A stretch of 64,000 nucleotides of DNA from Cytobacillus oceanisediminis (lineage in GTDB: Bacteria > Bacillota > Bacilli > Bacillales > Cytobacillaceae), in contig NZ_SOEE01000002.1 in NCBI RefSeq assembly GCF_004366035.1, forward strand, positions 620,001 through 684,000. Reading direction: 5' to 3'. Every line of letters begins with the position of its first letter. The first letter of the stretch is position 1. Of the stretch, positions 24,823 to 33,570 are shown piece by piece. Both the position numbers and the translations under genes were made by a program. Below the pieces are notes generated by a model. That model searched no databases. It had not been told where the DNA came from and worked only from the letters and a program-made list of their open reading frames with translations.

Positions 24823-26094
24823 TTAAGGCATCTCAACTTTGGAAGATAACGGAGTAAATAGCAGACTAGTTTTGTGTATTCTGTTTTTGCCCTGCCACTC
24901 CTTCTTTTCTTTTTTAACATCCTCAATTTTATGTGCTCCGCGGCTTTCTTTCCTTGCAGCGGCGGAGATTGCTGATGCCCATGCGGATCGTACTTTATCA
25001 CGAATCTGGAGAGCCTGAATACTATTTTCATTCTCCAAATTTAACGAAATTAAATTTAATTCATCTGCAGCTTCCTTCAAAGAAAGGGAGGTTCTTTCAA
25101 TCCCCACCTTCTGCCACATAACTTCTTTTACTTTTTTGATCATTTCAGATTCACCAATTATTGGAGAGTTATCTACTAATTCTTCTGTTCCTGAGGGCAT
25201 AATGCCGGCAATGCTCTCCATCGATTTTTCCTGTACAGCCACCTTTCCCGCACGGTGTCCAAAAACCAGTGATTCAGTTAAAGATCCTCCGCCTAAACGA
25301 TTCGCCCCATGAAGTCCGCCCGTCACTTCTCCGCAAGCGTATAGACCTGGAACATTCGTTCTTCCCCATTCATCTGTCTGGATTCCACCCATACAATAAT
25401 GCTGTACAGGACTCATAGCCCATTCTCCCTCATGCCCTTTTTGGTACAGACGATACAGATATGGACTGTCAAGCTGAAAAATACTCCCCGTCTCCGCAGA
25501 AAAATCCAGCAGTACTTTATTTTCCTTAAACATCGCATAACTGAGTTTATCTCTTGTTTCAAGCTCTTTTTTAGGATACTTTTCCATAAACCGTTCCCCT
25601 CTATCGTTTACAAGAAAAGCTCCTTTCGCAAAAATTTTTGTCATGATATCAATATTTCCCGGTTGCTGCAAACGGTATGGATAAAATTGCACAAACTCCA
25701 TATCAACAAGAATAGCGCCATGTCTCCATACCATGCCAATTCCTTCACCCGATACATCCCTTGAGTTATCCGAAGATTGATAGAGTCCTCCAAATCCCCC
25801 GGTTGCCAATATAACAGCCGGTGAATAAATAATATGAAACTCCTTATCTTTTTGGAACAGCGCACCTTTTACTTCATTATTATCTTTTATTAAATCAACA
25901 ACTGCAGATTGTTCATGAAGATCCTATTTCTAATTGCATAATCACGCATTGGCTTTGTTATATTTTTTCCAAGTCCTGTTCCGGCATAAACTCTTCTTGA
26001 TCGGGAATGGCCAGGAGAAATAACCACCTTTTTCCTTTCTGGATGAATTTCAAATTACCAATACGTCGTATTGATTATATTGAATTGCCCTCAT
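24823..26094 (-). pseudogene. Broken FrdA/NadB-type FAD flavoprotein
   Basis: The first codons read MRAIQYNQYDVLVI from ATG 26094, which overlaps the sdhB stop as ATGA, then a stop. The expected FAD-binding GxGxxG stretch and about 100 residues are missing. The frame resumes at about 26047 with EIHPERKKVVISPGHSRSRR and GTGLGKNITKPMRDYAI, shifts near 25921, and is then open to 24823 (IHEQSAVVDLI..., ATGGFGGLY, GLYACGEVTGGLHGANRLGG). So there are two lesions: an internal deletion and a one-base frameshift. The intact ancestor was a succinate dehydrogenase/aspartate oxidase-family oxidoreductase translated with sdhB. The 328-aa open tail alone lacks the FAD domain and is unlikely to work. Confidence 0.88.
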
Positions 26095-26843
26095 CTCTTT
26101 AACCAGCCCCATAATGCAAATTTATTTGCATCTTTATTTAGTTCAGCAATGGCAGTAGTTAATGGGATTTCCTTAGGACAAACCTGAACACAGTTCTGGG
26201 AGTTTCCGCAGTTAGCTAACCCTTCCTCCCCAATCATTACTGATAATCTATCATTCTTCTGCTGTGCTCCAGTAGGGTGCATATTAAAATATTTAGTCTG
26301 CCCCAGTGCCTGCGGGCCAATAAATGGTGAACCGCTATTAACATTTGGGCATGCATCCAGGCAGCATCCGCAGGTCATACAGGTTGAATACTTATAAGCT
26401 TCTTGCTGAACATCTGAGGAAATTAGAGGACCAGCCCCCAATGCATAGGTTCCATCTATAGGGATCCAGCCTTTTATTTTCTTGAGAGCACTAAACATGC
26501 GGTCTCTGTTTACAACCAAATCCTTTTCTACAGGAAATGTTTCCATTGGCTCTAATTGGATTGGCTGTTCCAGCCGATCCACTAGGGTAGAGCATGCCTG
26601 GCGAACTTTTCCATTTATTCTCATACTGCACGCTCCGCATACTTCCTCCAGACAGTTATACTCCCAAGCTACTGATCTTACATTTTCTCCCTTCGCGTTA
26701 ACCGGATTTTTCTGTATTTCCATTAAGGCAGATATTACATTCATATTCTTCCGGAAAGGTACGTTAAATTCCTCCCAATAAAAGGGAGAATCGGAAGAGT
26801 CTTTTCGCTTTATTTTAAGCTTGATATCTACTGCAGCACCCAT
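26091..26843 (-). CDS. sdhB: Succinate dehydrogenase iron-sulfur subunit (second copy type)
   Basis: A 250-aa Fe-S subunit. The plant-type [2Fe-2S] ligands are in CLEEVCGACSMRINGKVRQAC (split by the two motifs CLEEVCGAC and KVRQAC), and the [4Fe-4S] and [3Fe-4S] ligands in STCMTCGCCLDACPN and NCGNSQNCVQVCPKEIPL. AGGAGGTGAAAAG precedes the ATG. It follows sdhA by 18 bases. It passes electrons from the flavoprotein to the haem anchor SdhC and menaquinone. Bacillaceae normally carry one housekeeping sdhCAB elsewhere; this set, inside a catabolic operon, is probably an inducible paralogue. That is inference, since the rest of the genome is not visible. Confidence 0.92.
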   Translation of the reverse strand: MGAAVDIKLKIKRKDSSDSPFYWEEFNVPFRKNMNVISALMEIQKNPVNAKGENVRSVAWEYNCLEEVCGACSMRINGKVRQACSTLVDRLEQPIQLEPMETFPVEKDLVVNRDRMFSALKKIKGWIPIDGTYALGAGPLISSDVQQEAYKYSTCMTCGCCLDACPNVNSGSPFIGPQALGQTKYFNMHPTGAQQKNDRLSVMIGEEGLANCGNSQNCVQVCPKEIPLTTAIAELNKDANKFALWGWLKR

Positions 26844-26861
26844 CTTTTCACCTCCTTTTCC

Positions 26862-28625
26862 TTAAACTTTTGATGCCTCTTCTTTTTGTCCTGATGTTAC
26901 AATGTCATATCTCCTTGGCCTTGGAGCAATATATTTAAGATCAACTGGTTCATAAGAAATGCTTGGACCAAACGGGGTATATGTAGCAATTGTAGTTTTT
27001 AGCCAATTTTCATCATCTCTATTAGGGAACTCAGGTTTATAGTGGGCCCCCCTGCTCTCATTCCGGTTAAGAGCGCCAAGAGTAATGACTCTGGCAAGCT
27101 CAAGCATATTTTTAAGCTGACGGACAAACGGAACGGTTCTGTTATGCCACCTTGATGTATCATCAATTCCAATGTTCCTGAAACGCGCCTGAAGTTCCTG
27201 AAGCTTCTCATCTGTTTTTTGAAGGCGGTCATTATATCTGACAACGGTCACATTATCCACCATCCTGTCACTCATCTCGACATGCAGCTGATATGGATTT
27301 TCATGCCCGTTCATTTTGCAGATTTTTTCAACTTCTTCTTCTTGCTTTCTCTGTTCATTTTCAAAAATGAATGGTGCAAGGTCTTCACAAGATTTTTCAA
27401 GGCTATTTATATAGCTGACAGCATTAGGGCCTGCCACAATCCCTCCATATATAGCTGAAACTAAGGAATTAGCTCCAAGGCGGTTTCCACCGTGAAATTG
27501 GTAATCACATTCTCCACATGCAAAAAGGCCAGGTATATTTGTCATCTGATCATAATCAACCCAGAGGCCGCCCATTGAGTAATGCATAGCAGGGAATATT
27601 TTCATCGGATCATCGCCTACAAATTTCTCGTAGATATCAAGAATTCCGCCAAGCTTTCTCTGCAGTAATTCTGCAGGCAGGTGGGAAAGATCAAGGTAAA
27701 CCATATTTTCTCCGTTGATGCCAAGCTTGAGGTCAACGCACACATGGAAGATTTCCCTTGTTGCAATATCCCTTGGAACGAGATTTCCGTAAGCAGGATA
27801 CTTCTCCTCGAGAAAATACCATGGTTTACCATCTTTGTAGACCCATACTCTTCCACCCTCACCGCGGGCTGACTCTGACATAAGCCGAAGTTTATCATCC
27901 CCAGGAATTGCAGTTGGATGAATCTGAATAAATTCGCCATTTGCATATCTGGCCCCTTGCTGGTATGCAATACTATGTGCACTTCCTGTATTGATGATCG
28001 AATTTGTACTTTTTCTAAAGATGTTGCCTATGCCGCCTGATGCTAAAATGACTGCATCTGATTTAAATGTCTGAATTGCCATCGATTTTAAATTCTGAGC
28101 AGAAATGCCTCTGCATCTTCCTTCATCATCTTTAATAAGCGATACTAATTCCCAGTATTCAAATTTTTCAACAAGACCCTCAGCTTCATATTTGCGAACC
28201 TGTTCATCCAGCGCATAAAGAATTTGCTGACCTGTTGTGGATCCAGCAAAAGCCGTCCTGGAATATTTGGCGCCTCCTAGCCTTCTAAAATCAATATGGC
28301 CTTCTTCTGTACGGTTAAATTGCACGCCCATTCTAGCCAATAAATAAATAATGTCCGGTGCAGCTTCACACATTGCTTTTACAGGAGGCTGGTTGGCTAA
28401 AAAGTCACCGCCATAAATCGTATCATCAAAGTGCTCCCATACAGAGTCCCCTTCTCCCTTTGTATTTACAGCCCCATTTATGCCACCTTGCGCACACACC
28501 GAATGGGAACGGCGAACCGGGACAAGAGAAAACAATTTCACTTTCTTTTTGGCTTCTGCTATTTTAATAGTGGCCATTAATCCTGCCAGGCCGCCGCCAA
28601 TCACAATAATTTCCTGGTTTTTCAT
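26862..28625 (-). CDS. sdhA: Succinate dehydrogenase/fumarate reductase flavoprotein subunit
   Basis: A 587-aa flavoprotein of the B. subtilis SdhA type. IIVIGGGLAGLMATIKIAEA binds FAD, His41 in RRSHSVCAQGGINGA is the covalent FAD attachment site, SMGGLWVDYDQMTNIPGLFACGE is the active-site/capping region, and NESRGAHYKPEFPNRDD is the conserved C-terminal substrate-binding stretch. It oxidises succinate, or a close analogue, to the 2-enoate. It lies between sdhC and sdhB as in Bacillus. The active-site Arg and His segments look normal, so classical activity is expected; methylsuccinate as substrate is speculation based on neighbours. Confidence 0.93.
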   Translation of the reverse strand: MKNQEIIVIGGGLAGLMATIKIAEAKKKVKLFSLVPVRRSHSVCAQGGINGAVNTKGEGDSVWEHFDDTIYGGDFLANQPPVKAMCEAAPDIIYLLARMGVQFNRTEEGHIDFRRLGGAKYSRTAFAGSTTGQQILYALDEQVRKYEAEGLVEKFEYWELVSLIKDDEGRCRGISAQNLKSMAIQTFKSDAVILASGGIGNIFRKSTNSIINTGSAHSIAYQQGARYANGEFIQIHPTAIPGDDKLRLMSESARGEGGRVWVYKDGKPWYFLEEKYPAYGNLVPRDIATREIFHVCVDLKLGINGENMVYLDLSHLPAELLQRKLGGILDIYEKFVGDDPMKIFPAMHYSMGGLWVDYDQMTNIPGLFACGECDYQFHGGNRLGANSLVSAIYGGIVAGPNAVSYINSLEKSCEDLAPFIFENEQRKQEEEVEKICKMNGHENPYQLHVEMSDRMVDNVTVVRYNDRLQKTDEKLQELQARFRNIGIDDTSRWHNRTVPFVRQLKNMLELARVITLGALNRNESRGAHYKPEFPNRDDENWLKTTIATYTPFGPSISYEPVDLKYIAPRPRRYDIVTSGQKEEASKV

Positions 28626-28675
28626 AATATCCCCTCTCCATTGAAAGCACTAAAATTTTTCATCCTGGGTGGCGT

Positions 28676-29314
28676 TTAACTAACAAATGAAATTAGACTT
28701 CCCAATCCCAAGACAGTTAAAATAATAAACAATCCAAAGCACAGATTCCTGACCGCTTTTTGGGATGAAGGACCAATTGTTAACCCCCAAGTTATGAGAG
28801 CAGTGGAAATTCCATTTGTAAAATGATAGGTTGTGCTTAATACACCAGCCATATAAAAAATCATCATAAAAGGGTTTGCCAGGTGTTCCCCAACCACCTG
28901 ATGATTAACCTCATTTCCGCTGATTACAGGACTTATTCTAAGTGACCAGACATGATAGATAACAAAAATAAAAGTAATGACTCCTGTAACCCTTTGGAGC
29001 AGAAAACTTATGTTTCGCCTGTATTTATATACATGAGCATTCGGTTTGGAAATGAAAGATAGATAGATTCCGCAGATAGCATGAAATAATAGGGGAATGG
29101 CTATAAATCCAATTTCAAGCAAGAGCAAAAATGGGAGATTGAGCATAAATTGAATATGTTCGTCATATTTCTCGCTTCCGAGGATAGCCAAAGCATTTCC
29201 CATTAAGTGCTGTATTAAAAAAAGGCCTAGCGGGATTAGCCCCGCTAGTGAATGCAGTCTTGTAAGAACAAATCTTCTTGAAGTTGAAAGAGGCGCTACT
29301 GTATTTGTTTGCAC
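28676..29314 (-). CDS. sdhC: Succinate dehydrogenase cytochrome b558 membrane anchor
   Basis: A 212-aa five-helix membrane protein of the Bacillus dihaem b558 type. Candidate axial His residues lie in RLHSLAGLIPLG, FLIQHLMGN, LLFHAICGIYL, VIYHVWSLRI and STTYHFTNGI. The GTG start (29314) lies inside the end of the preceding MmgE/PrpD gene with a 19-base overlap and follows GGGGGAAGAG. It anchors SdhAB and donates electrons to menaquinone. Start choice is supported by the ribosome site and by the alignment-like opening TSRRFVLTRLHS. Confidence 0.92.
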   Translation of the reverse strand: MQTNTVAPLSTSRRFVLTRLHSLAGLIPLGLFLIQHLMGNALAILGSEKYDEHIQFMLNLPFLLLLEIGFIAIPLLFHAICGIYLSFISKPNAHVYKYRRNISFLLQRVTGVITFIFVIYHVWSLRISPVISGNEVNHQVVGEHLANPFMMIFYMAGVLSTTYHFTNGISTALITWGLTIGPSSQKAVRNLCFGLFIILTVLGLGSLISFVS

Positions 29315-30654
29315 GACTCTTCCCCCGCTTCCATCATTTCAGCTGCGCTAATTTCTTCTAATTGTAAAATTGCCTGAACCTTTTCTTTAGCGTTCCATAC
29401 TTTGTCTATTGTCATAGTTATAAATTTTTGAATCAGTTCTTCCTTATCCGCAGGTTTTTCCGGATCACCCTTAGGATAATCTGTTCCTTCACTGAATGTT
29501 CTGCCATCCTTCATTGTAATGACTACCTTTGCCCCCCATTTTTCAGGATAAGCATTTTCGTAATAAGGATCGGCTTCAACACTGACTTTTTCCATCAGAT
29601 TTCTTAACTCAGGTGATTGTAAAATTTCATTATTATAATCGATTAATGAGGCAGAACCCTTCATGGCAATTAGAGCCGCGCAAAACTGGCTGCTAAATTT
29701 AGAAGCATACACTGTATCAGGGTTTGGGTTATCTGTTATATTCAGGACAGTTTGATAGGTTTTAATTGAGATGCTCTGTATGTGCTGATGGGTGAGGGCG
29801 TTTTCCTTCATGATGTTTAATATACAATCCATCGCTGGATGTGTGTGGCGGCAGGAGGCATGGATTTTAAAACTATTTTCTATAATTTTAAATTCTTTGC
29901 CAAGATTCCTTGTAATTTTATCTGCATCATATTTCTCTGACATGGCATTAAAAAAGCCTCTTCTGCCTTCCAGAATTTTGGATGCGGAAGTGAAATCTTT
30001 TTTTGCCAGCAAGGCAGCAAGTGCGCCATTATAAGCTGCTTTTGCAGTATGCAGCTGTTTTGTGTTAGCTCCATCCTCAATAAACTCCCATAAACCGGCT
30101 GCTTGTGTGCCTGCATTTCCGAGAGCATACATAATTTGCTCGACATTTAAGTTAAGAAGCTTAGCTGTTGCTGCTGCAGAACCAAAAGTCCCGCAGGTTG
30201 CGGTGTTATGCCAGTAATAATAATGGGAAGGAGAAACAGCCTCTCCAATTCTGTAGCAAATTTCATAACCCACAGCTACGGCAGTAATTAGGTCTTTTCC
30301 GCTTAATCCATAGGCTTCAGCAACAGCTGCTGCTGCTGGAATGACCACCGTGCCTGCATGGATAATGGATGATTTATGAATATCATCCAGCTCTACAATA
30401 TGGCTGGCAGCTGCGTTGACTAAGCAGGCATTGCCAATCGAAGACTTTCCCCCGGTAATAAGTGTTGCTTGTTCATTCCCGCCCCATTCTTGAGTCAATT
30501 CCAATATGGATAGAATCGGTTTTTCATCTTTTCCCGCAAGTGCTGAACCATACCAATCCAAAATACATAGTTTGGTATACTCAACAACTTCATGAGGCAA
30601 ATCTTCAAATCTAATATTACTCGCATATTCAGCTAACATTCGGGTTAATGTCAT
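29296..30654 (-). CDS. MmgE/PrpD family protein
   Basis: A 452-aa all-alpha-domain protein of the MmgE/PrpD family, recognised by LCILDWYGSALAGKDEKP, NAAASHIVELDDIHKSSIIHAGTVVIPAA and HASCRHTHPAMDCI. Characterised members include 2-methylcitrate dehydratase, cis-aconitate decarboxylase and iminodisuccinate epimerase, all acting on polycarboxylic acids. Which one applies here is unknown. It overlaps the SucD-like gene by 4 bases upstream and sdhC by 19 bases downstream, so it is tightly built into the operon. A second, divergent paralogue lies at 35058, which suggests two different steps or stereoisomers. Confidence 0.9.
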   Translation of the reverse strand: MTLTRMLAEYASNIRFEDLPHEVVEYTKLCILDWYGSALAGKDEKPILSILELTQEWGGNEQATLITGGKSSIGNACLVNAAASHIVELDDIHKSSIIHAGTVVIPAAAAVAEAYGLSGKDLITAVAVGYEICYRIGEAVSPSHYYYWHNTATCGTFGSAAATAKLLNLNVEQIMYALGNAGTQAAGLWEFIEDGANTKQLHTAKAAYNGALAALLAKKDFTSASKILEGRRGFFNAMSEKYDADKITRNLGKEFKIIENSFKIHASCRHTHPAMDCILNIMKENALTHQHIQSISIKTYQTVLNITDNPNPDTVYASKFSSQFCAALIAMKGSASLIDYNNEILQSPELRNLMEKVSVEADPYYENAYPEKWGAKVVITMKDGRTFSEGTDYPKGDPEKPADKEELIQKFITMTIDKVWNAKEKVQAILQLEEISAAEMMEAGEESCKQIQ

Positions 30655-31568
30655 TTTACTTCACCTACTTTTGCTCCTAATACCGCTTGTAAAACGCTAA
30701 TGATATCATCATACTTCTCCACTACATGTGCACCTGAGTCTTTAAGCGCTTTCATCTTTAATGAAGGACGTCCTGTATTTCCGGAAATCATTGCACCGGC
30801 ATGGCCAAAAACTGTCCCTTCCGGCATGGATTCTGTAAACTTGCCGGCAACAAAAGATATTAACGGCTTTGTAAAACCGCCCTCCTTTAATAATTGGGCA
30901 ACGTCCTCTTCAAATGAGGTTCCAGGCTCTGAAAAAGTAACAACAGCTTCTGTTTCATCGTCTTTTTCAAACAGAACAAGAAGGTCTTTAATAGTGGTTC
31001 CGATCAAACTATCTCCGCCAATACCTATACTTGTTGTAACACCATACCCGGCCCTCTTAACCATCCAGGAGGTTTCAGCAGTCATCCCACCGCTTCTTGA
31101 TATCACTCCGACATTTCCAGGAACGAAACAGCGTTCAGGCCGATCTCCACCTATGGATCCCATCTTTATGCGGTCCTTTGGATTGATCATGCCAACCGTA
31201 TTAGGTCCGATAATCGTTACATTTTGTTTTCGCGCAGCGTATAGCAATTTTACTGCATCATGCTGAGGTATATTTTCTGTTGTAACAACAATCAGCTTAA
31301 TTCCATTGGAAATTGCTTCGAGTACAGCATCCAATGCAAACGCAGGAGGCACAACAATAAGAGTTGCATTAATATCATGTTTTTTAACAGCTTCTGCAAC
31401 CGTGTCATAAACTGGTACTCCTTGAACATGCTGTCCTCCTTTACCAGGTGTAATACCAGCAAAGATTTGAGTACCATAGGCAAGAGTATGGCTGACAATC
31501 ATAGAAGCTTCCCTGCCTGTAATTCCTTGTACAGCTAATCGAGTTTTTTGATTGATTAGAATTGACAT
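30651..31568 (-). CDS. Succinyl-CoA synthetase-like CoA ligase, alpha subunit
   Basis: A 305-aa SucD-like subunit. VQGITGREASMIVSHTLAYG is the CoA-binding Rossmann start, VISRSGGMTAETSWM is conserved, and His256 in FGHAGAMISGNTG is the phosphohistidine. It starts immediately after the beta gene stop (TAAATG). A duplicate SucCD-type ligase inside a catabolic operon next to a CitE-like lyase recalls malate-CoA ligase (MtkAB) with malyl-CoA lyase, or itaconate/citramalate-CoA ligase. So it may make malyl-CoA or citramalyl-CoA rather than serve the TCA cycle. This substrate call is inference. Confidence 0.9.
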   Translation of the reverse strand: MSILINQKTRLAVQGITGREASMIVSHTLAYGTQIFAGITPGKGGQHVQGVPVYDTVAEAVKKHDINATLIVVPPAFALDAVLEAISNGIKLIVVTTENIPQHDAVKLLYAARKQNVTIIGPNTVGMINPKDRIKMGSIGGDRPERCFVPGNVGVISRSGGMTAETSWMVKRAGYGVTTSIGIGGDSLIGTTIKDLLVLFEKDDETEAVVTFSEPGTSFEEDVAQLLKEGGFTKPLISFVAGKFTESMPEGTVFGHAGAMISGNTGRPSLKMKALKDSGAHVVEKYDDIISVLQAVLGAKVGEVK

Positions 31569-32768
31569 TTAGGATGCCCCTTTCATCTTTTTAACCATTT
31601 CTGCTGCTGCTTCTTCAATCGTCAAATCTTCCCCGAAATACGTAATACCTGCTTCAAGAAAAATTCTTTTTCCCTCTTCGTCATTAACTCCTGCTTCCCT
31701 CACAACAATCGGAAACGCTGCAGGGTCTACTCCTAATTCTTCAATGGCCTTTACAATTCCCCGGGCAAAGACATCGATTTGTGTATTATTGGTTATGTTG
31801 TGTGCCACAAACAGCCCCTTTACTCCTTCCTTGGAGAGAATTCCTTTTGTTAATCCCGTTACTTTTTCTACTGGCGGATTACCACCCGTTTCTGTGTAAT
31901 TTGCAGGAGAGGCTCCTAAACTAATAAGGGCGTCAAAACTTAATAGGCTTCCACCCCCGCCTCCGCACATAAAGCCAATTTCACCGCCATCCATTTCCGT
32001 ATAGCGTGCTGTTCCTCGATAATCTGCGTCATTAACTTTTACCATATCCTTCTCAAGCTGGGTTAAAGGCCTCCAGGACCGTTCACTGCCTGATTCTACC
32101 TTGCCTTCAAGTTCCGGGTGGCGGTATAGCGCTGAATCATCCACACCCATTACCGAAGCCGCTGCCATTACTTTTTCATCCCTTGTAAGTACCAATGGGT
32201 TAATTTCCAATATATAACAGTCATACCTAAGGAAGATATTATATAATTTGCAGAGGATTGCTGTAGCTTTTACTAAAGGCTTGCCCGTAACTCCGAGTCT
32301 GCTCCAAATTTCCTTTGACTGGTAGGGCTGAAGCTCGGCAAAAGGTTCAACATGATAAATTACTACTTTCTCAGGAGAATCTTTAACAAGATCTTCTACT
32401 TCAACTCCACCTTCTGTCGTAGCAATAACTACCGGAACCTGTTTTTGAGGGTCAATTGTAATAGAAACATACCATTCTTCATCAATATCAATCTTTTCCT
32501 CTATCAAGACCTTATCTACTGGAAAGTTTCTAACTGTCATACCTAAAATTTCATCTGCTTTGCTCCTTGCATCCTCTACATTGTCTGCAAACTTGATAGC
32601 CCCAGCTTTTCCTCTTTTTCCTACCGGAACCAAAGCTTTTAAAACACATGGGTTTAATAAATGATGTGCATTAATTTCTTCACTAACCGAAATAACTGCA
32701 TGGCCAGGCACAGGGACACCATGTTCTTTAAGAATTGTTTTACTAACATTCTCCAGCATTCTGCCCAT
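31569..32768 (-). CDS. Succinyl-CoA synthetase-like CoA ligase, beta subunit
   Basis: A 399-aa SucC-like ATP-grasp subunit. The N-terminal SKTILKEHGVPVPGHAV, the ATP-grasp YILEINPLVLT (metal ligands) and GFMCGGGGGSLLSFDAL (phosphohistidine-facing power helix region), then ETGGNPPVEKVTGL, are all recognisable. It lacks the standard SucC start MNIHEYQ and diverges more than a housekeeping copy would, which supports a different acid substrate. GGGGAAG precedes the ATG. It is the first gene of the block that continues through the alpha subunit, MmgE/PrpD, sdhCAB and fumarase. An operator-like palindrome lies 19 bases upstream. Confidence 0.9.
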   Translation of the reverse strand: MGRMLENVSKTILKEHGVPVPGHAVISVSEEINAHHLLNPCVLKALVPVGKRGKAGAIKFADNVEDARSKADEILGMTVRNFPVDKVLIEEKIDIDEEWYVSITIDPQKQVPVVIATTEGGVEVEDLVKDSPEKVVIYHVEPFAELQPYQSKEIWSRLGVTGKPLVKATAILCKLYNIFLRYDCYILEINPLVLTRDEKVMAAASVMGVDDSALYRHPELEGKVESGSERSWRPLTQLEKDMVKVNDADYRGTARYTEMDGGEIGFMCGGGGGSLLSFDALISLGASPANYTETGGNPPVEKVTGLTKGILSKEGVKGLFVAHNITNNTQIDVFARGIVKAIEELGVDPAAFPIVVREAGVNDEEGKRIFLEAGITYFGEDLTIEEAAAEMVKKMKGAS

Positions 32769-32786
32769 ATTTACACTTCCCCTTTT

Positions 32787-32799
32787 GGATATTGGATCC
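32787..32799. promoter_or_regulatory. GGATAT-N-GGATCC operator before the CoA ligase genes
   Basis: GGATATTGGATCC is a near-palindrome of the same 13-bp type as the site at 16539. It lies between the GntR gene and the SucC-like gene. No good -35 was found here, so it may repress readthrough or a weak local promoter. Confidence 0.6.
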
Positions 32800-32809
32800 G
32801 ATTTATAAA

Positions 32810-32830
32810 GAAGGGAATTTACTTCCCTTC
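32810..32830 (-). terminator. Weak hairpin at the end of the GntR gene
   Basis: GAAGGGAA and TTCCCTTC are a perfect 8-bp inverted repeat overlapping the GntR stop codon. The minus-strand tail TTTATAAATC is only partly U-rich, so partial termination is likely and the CoA ligase operon could be read through. Confidence 0.5.
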
Positions 32831-33481
32831 TTTCTTTAGGCTTTCAATTAATGATTCTCCTGTTCGGTAGATATGCTCCGATACAATATTAGCTGCTGTT
32901 TCTTTATCTTTTTTTACAACAGCTTCAAGTATTTTTCTATGTTCTGTATTTGAGGTTTCAATTTGTCCCGTTAGAAGGTGTGGTGTTTGCTGCGGAAGGC
33001 CATTCCACAATGTGCCAATAAATGAATTAAGACGTTCCCAATTACACCTTTTTACAAGCAAGCGGTGAAAATCAATGTTATACTGTACAAAAGTGTCTGC
33101 ATCATCGGCCTTCTCCATTTCTTCTACAAGAGAAGAAAGCTGTGTGATATCATCGTCTGTTAAAAAATCAACACTTTGGTAAACAGCCATTTTCTCCAAT
33201 TCAGATCTTAAAGCATAAATTTCTTCAATGTCCTTAATGCTTATTGATTTCACTACGGCACCTTTATGCGGCTCCAGCTTAATAAGTCCCTCTGATTCCA
33301 GTTTTCTAAATGCTTCTCGTACCGGCATCCTGCTAACGCCCATTTTTTCTGCCAGATCTGACTGCTTTAACCTTTCGCCTGGCTTGAAATCCCCTCTAAT
33401 AATCGCTTCTCTTATTACATTACATACTTTTAAATGGAGTGTATCCCTATTCTCAATTCGCAAGTCCTGATTCATAGACAT
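32819..33481 (-). CDS. GntR-family (FCD) transcriptional regulator
   Basis: A 220-aa regulator. The N-terminal winged helix has the GntR signature LKQSDLAEKMGVSRMPVREAFRKLESEGLI (about 41-70), followed by the all-helical FCD ligand domain whose Asp/His residues bind a metal and a small organic acid. It probably senses the dicarboxylate or its CoA-pathway product. Its own promoter has a 13-bp operator over the -10 box, which indicates self-repression, and the same operator appears before other units in the island. The ribosome site (AAAGG) is about 10 bases from the ATG. Confidence 0.93.
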   Translation of the reverse strand: MSMNQDLRIENRDTLHLKVCNVIREAIIRGDFKPGERLKQSDLAEKMGVSRMPVREAFRKLESEGLIKLEPHKGAVVKSISIKDIEEIYALRSELEKMAVYQSVDFLTDDDITQLSSLVEEMEKADDADTFVQYNIDFHRLLVKRCNWERLNSFIGTLWNGLPQQTPHLLTGQIETSNTEHRKILEAVVKKDKETAANIVSEHIYRTGESLIESLKKEGK

Positions 33482-33515
33482 ATTTCAAATACCTTTCCTT
33501 ATCCTATTTTAGTTT

Positions 33516-33553
33516 CAGGATACAGGATCCAAATATTATTGTCTACACTTTTC
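33516..33553 (-). promoter_or_regulatory. Self-regulated GntR promoter with operator
   Basis: On the minus strand TAGACA, 17 bases, then TATCCT form a sigma-A promoter. GGATACAGGATCC (33518-33530) overlaps the -10 box. The -35 side GTCTACACTTTTCTGA is identical to the promoter at 46.85 kb. Confidence 0.75.
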
Positions 33554-33570
33554 TGACACTTGAGTTTATT

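Noticed and set aside
24801..25031. N-terminal extension of the fumarase alpha subunit (77 codons)
   Set aside because: It overlaps the end of the flavoprotein pseudogene in another frame, is basic and unlike the family, and a good ribosome site precedes the ATG at 24800.
26862..28625. Assigning the sdh genes as the housekeeping copy
   Set aside because: They sit within a catabolic operon with a SucCD-like ligase and MmgE/PrpD genes; the usual uvrC/trxA-side context is absent.
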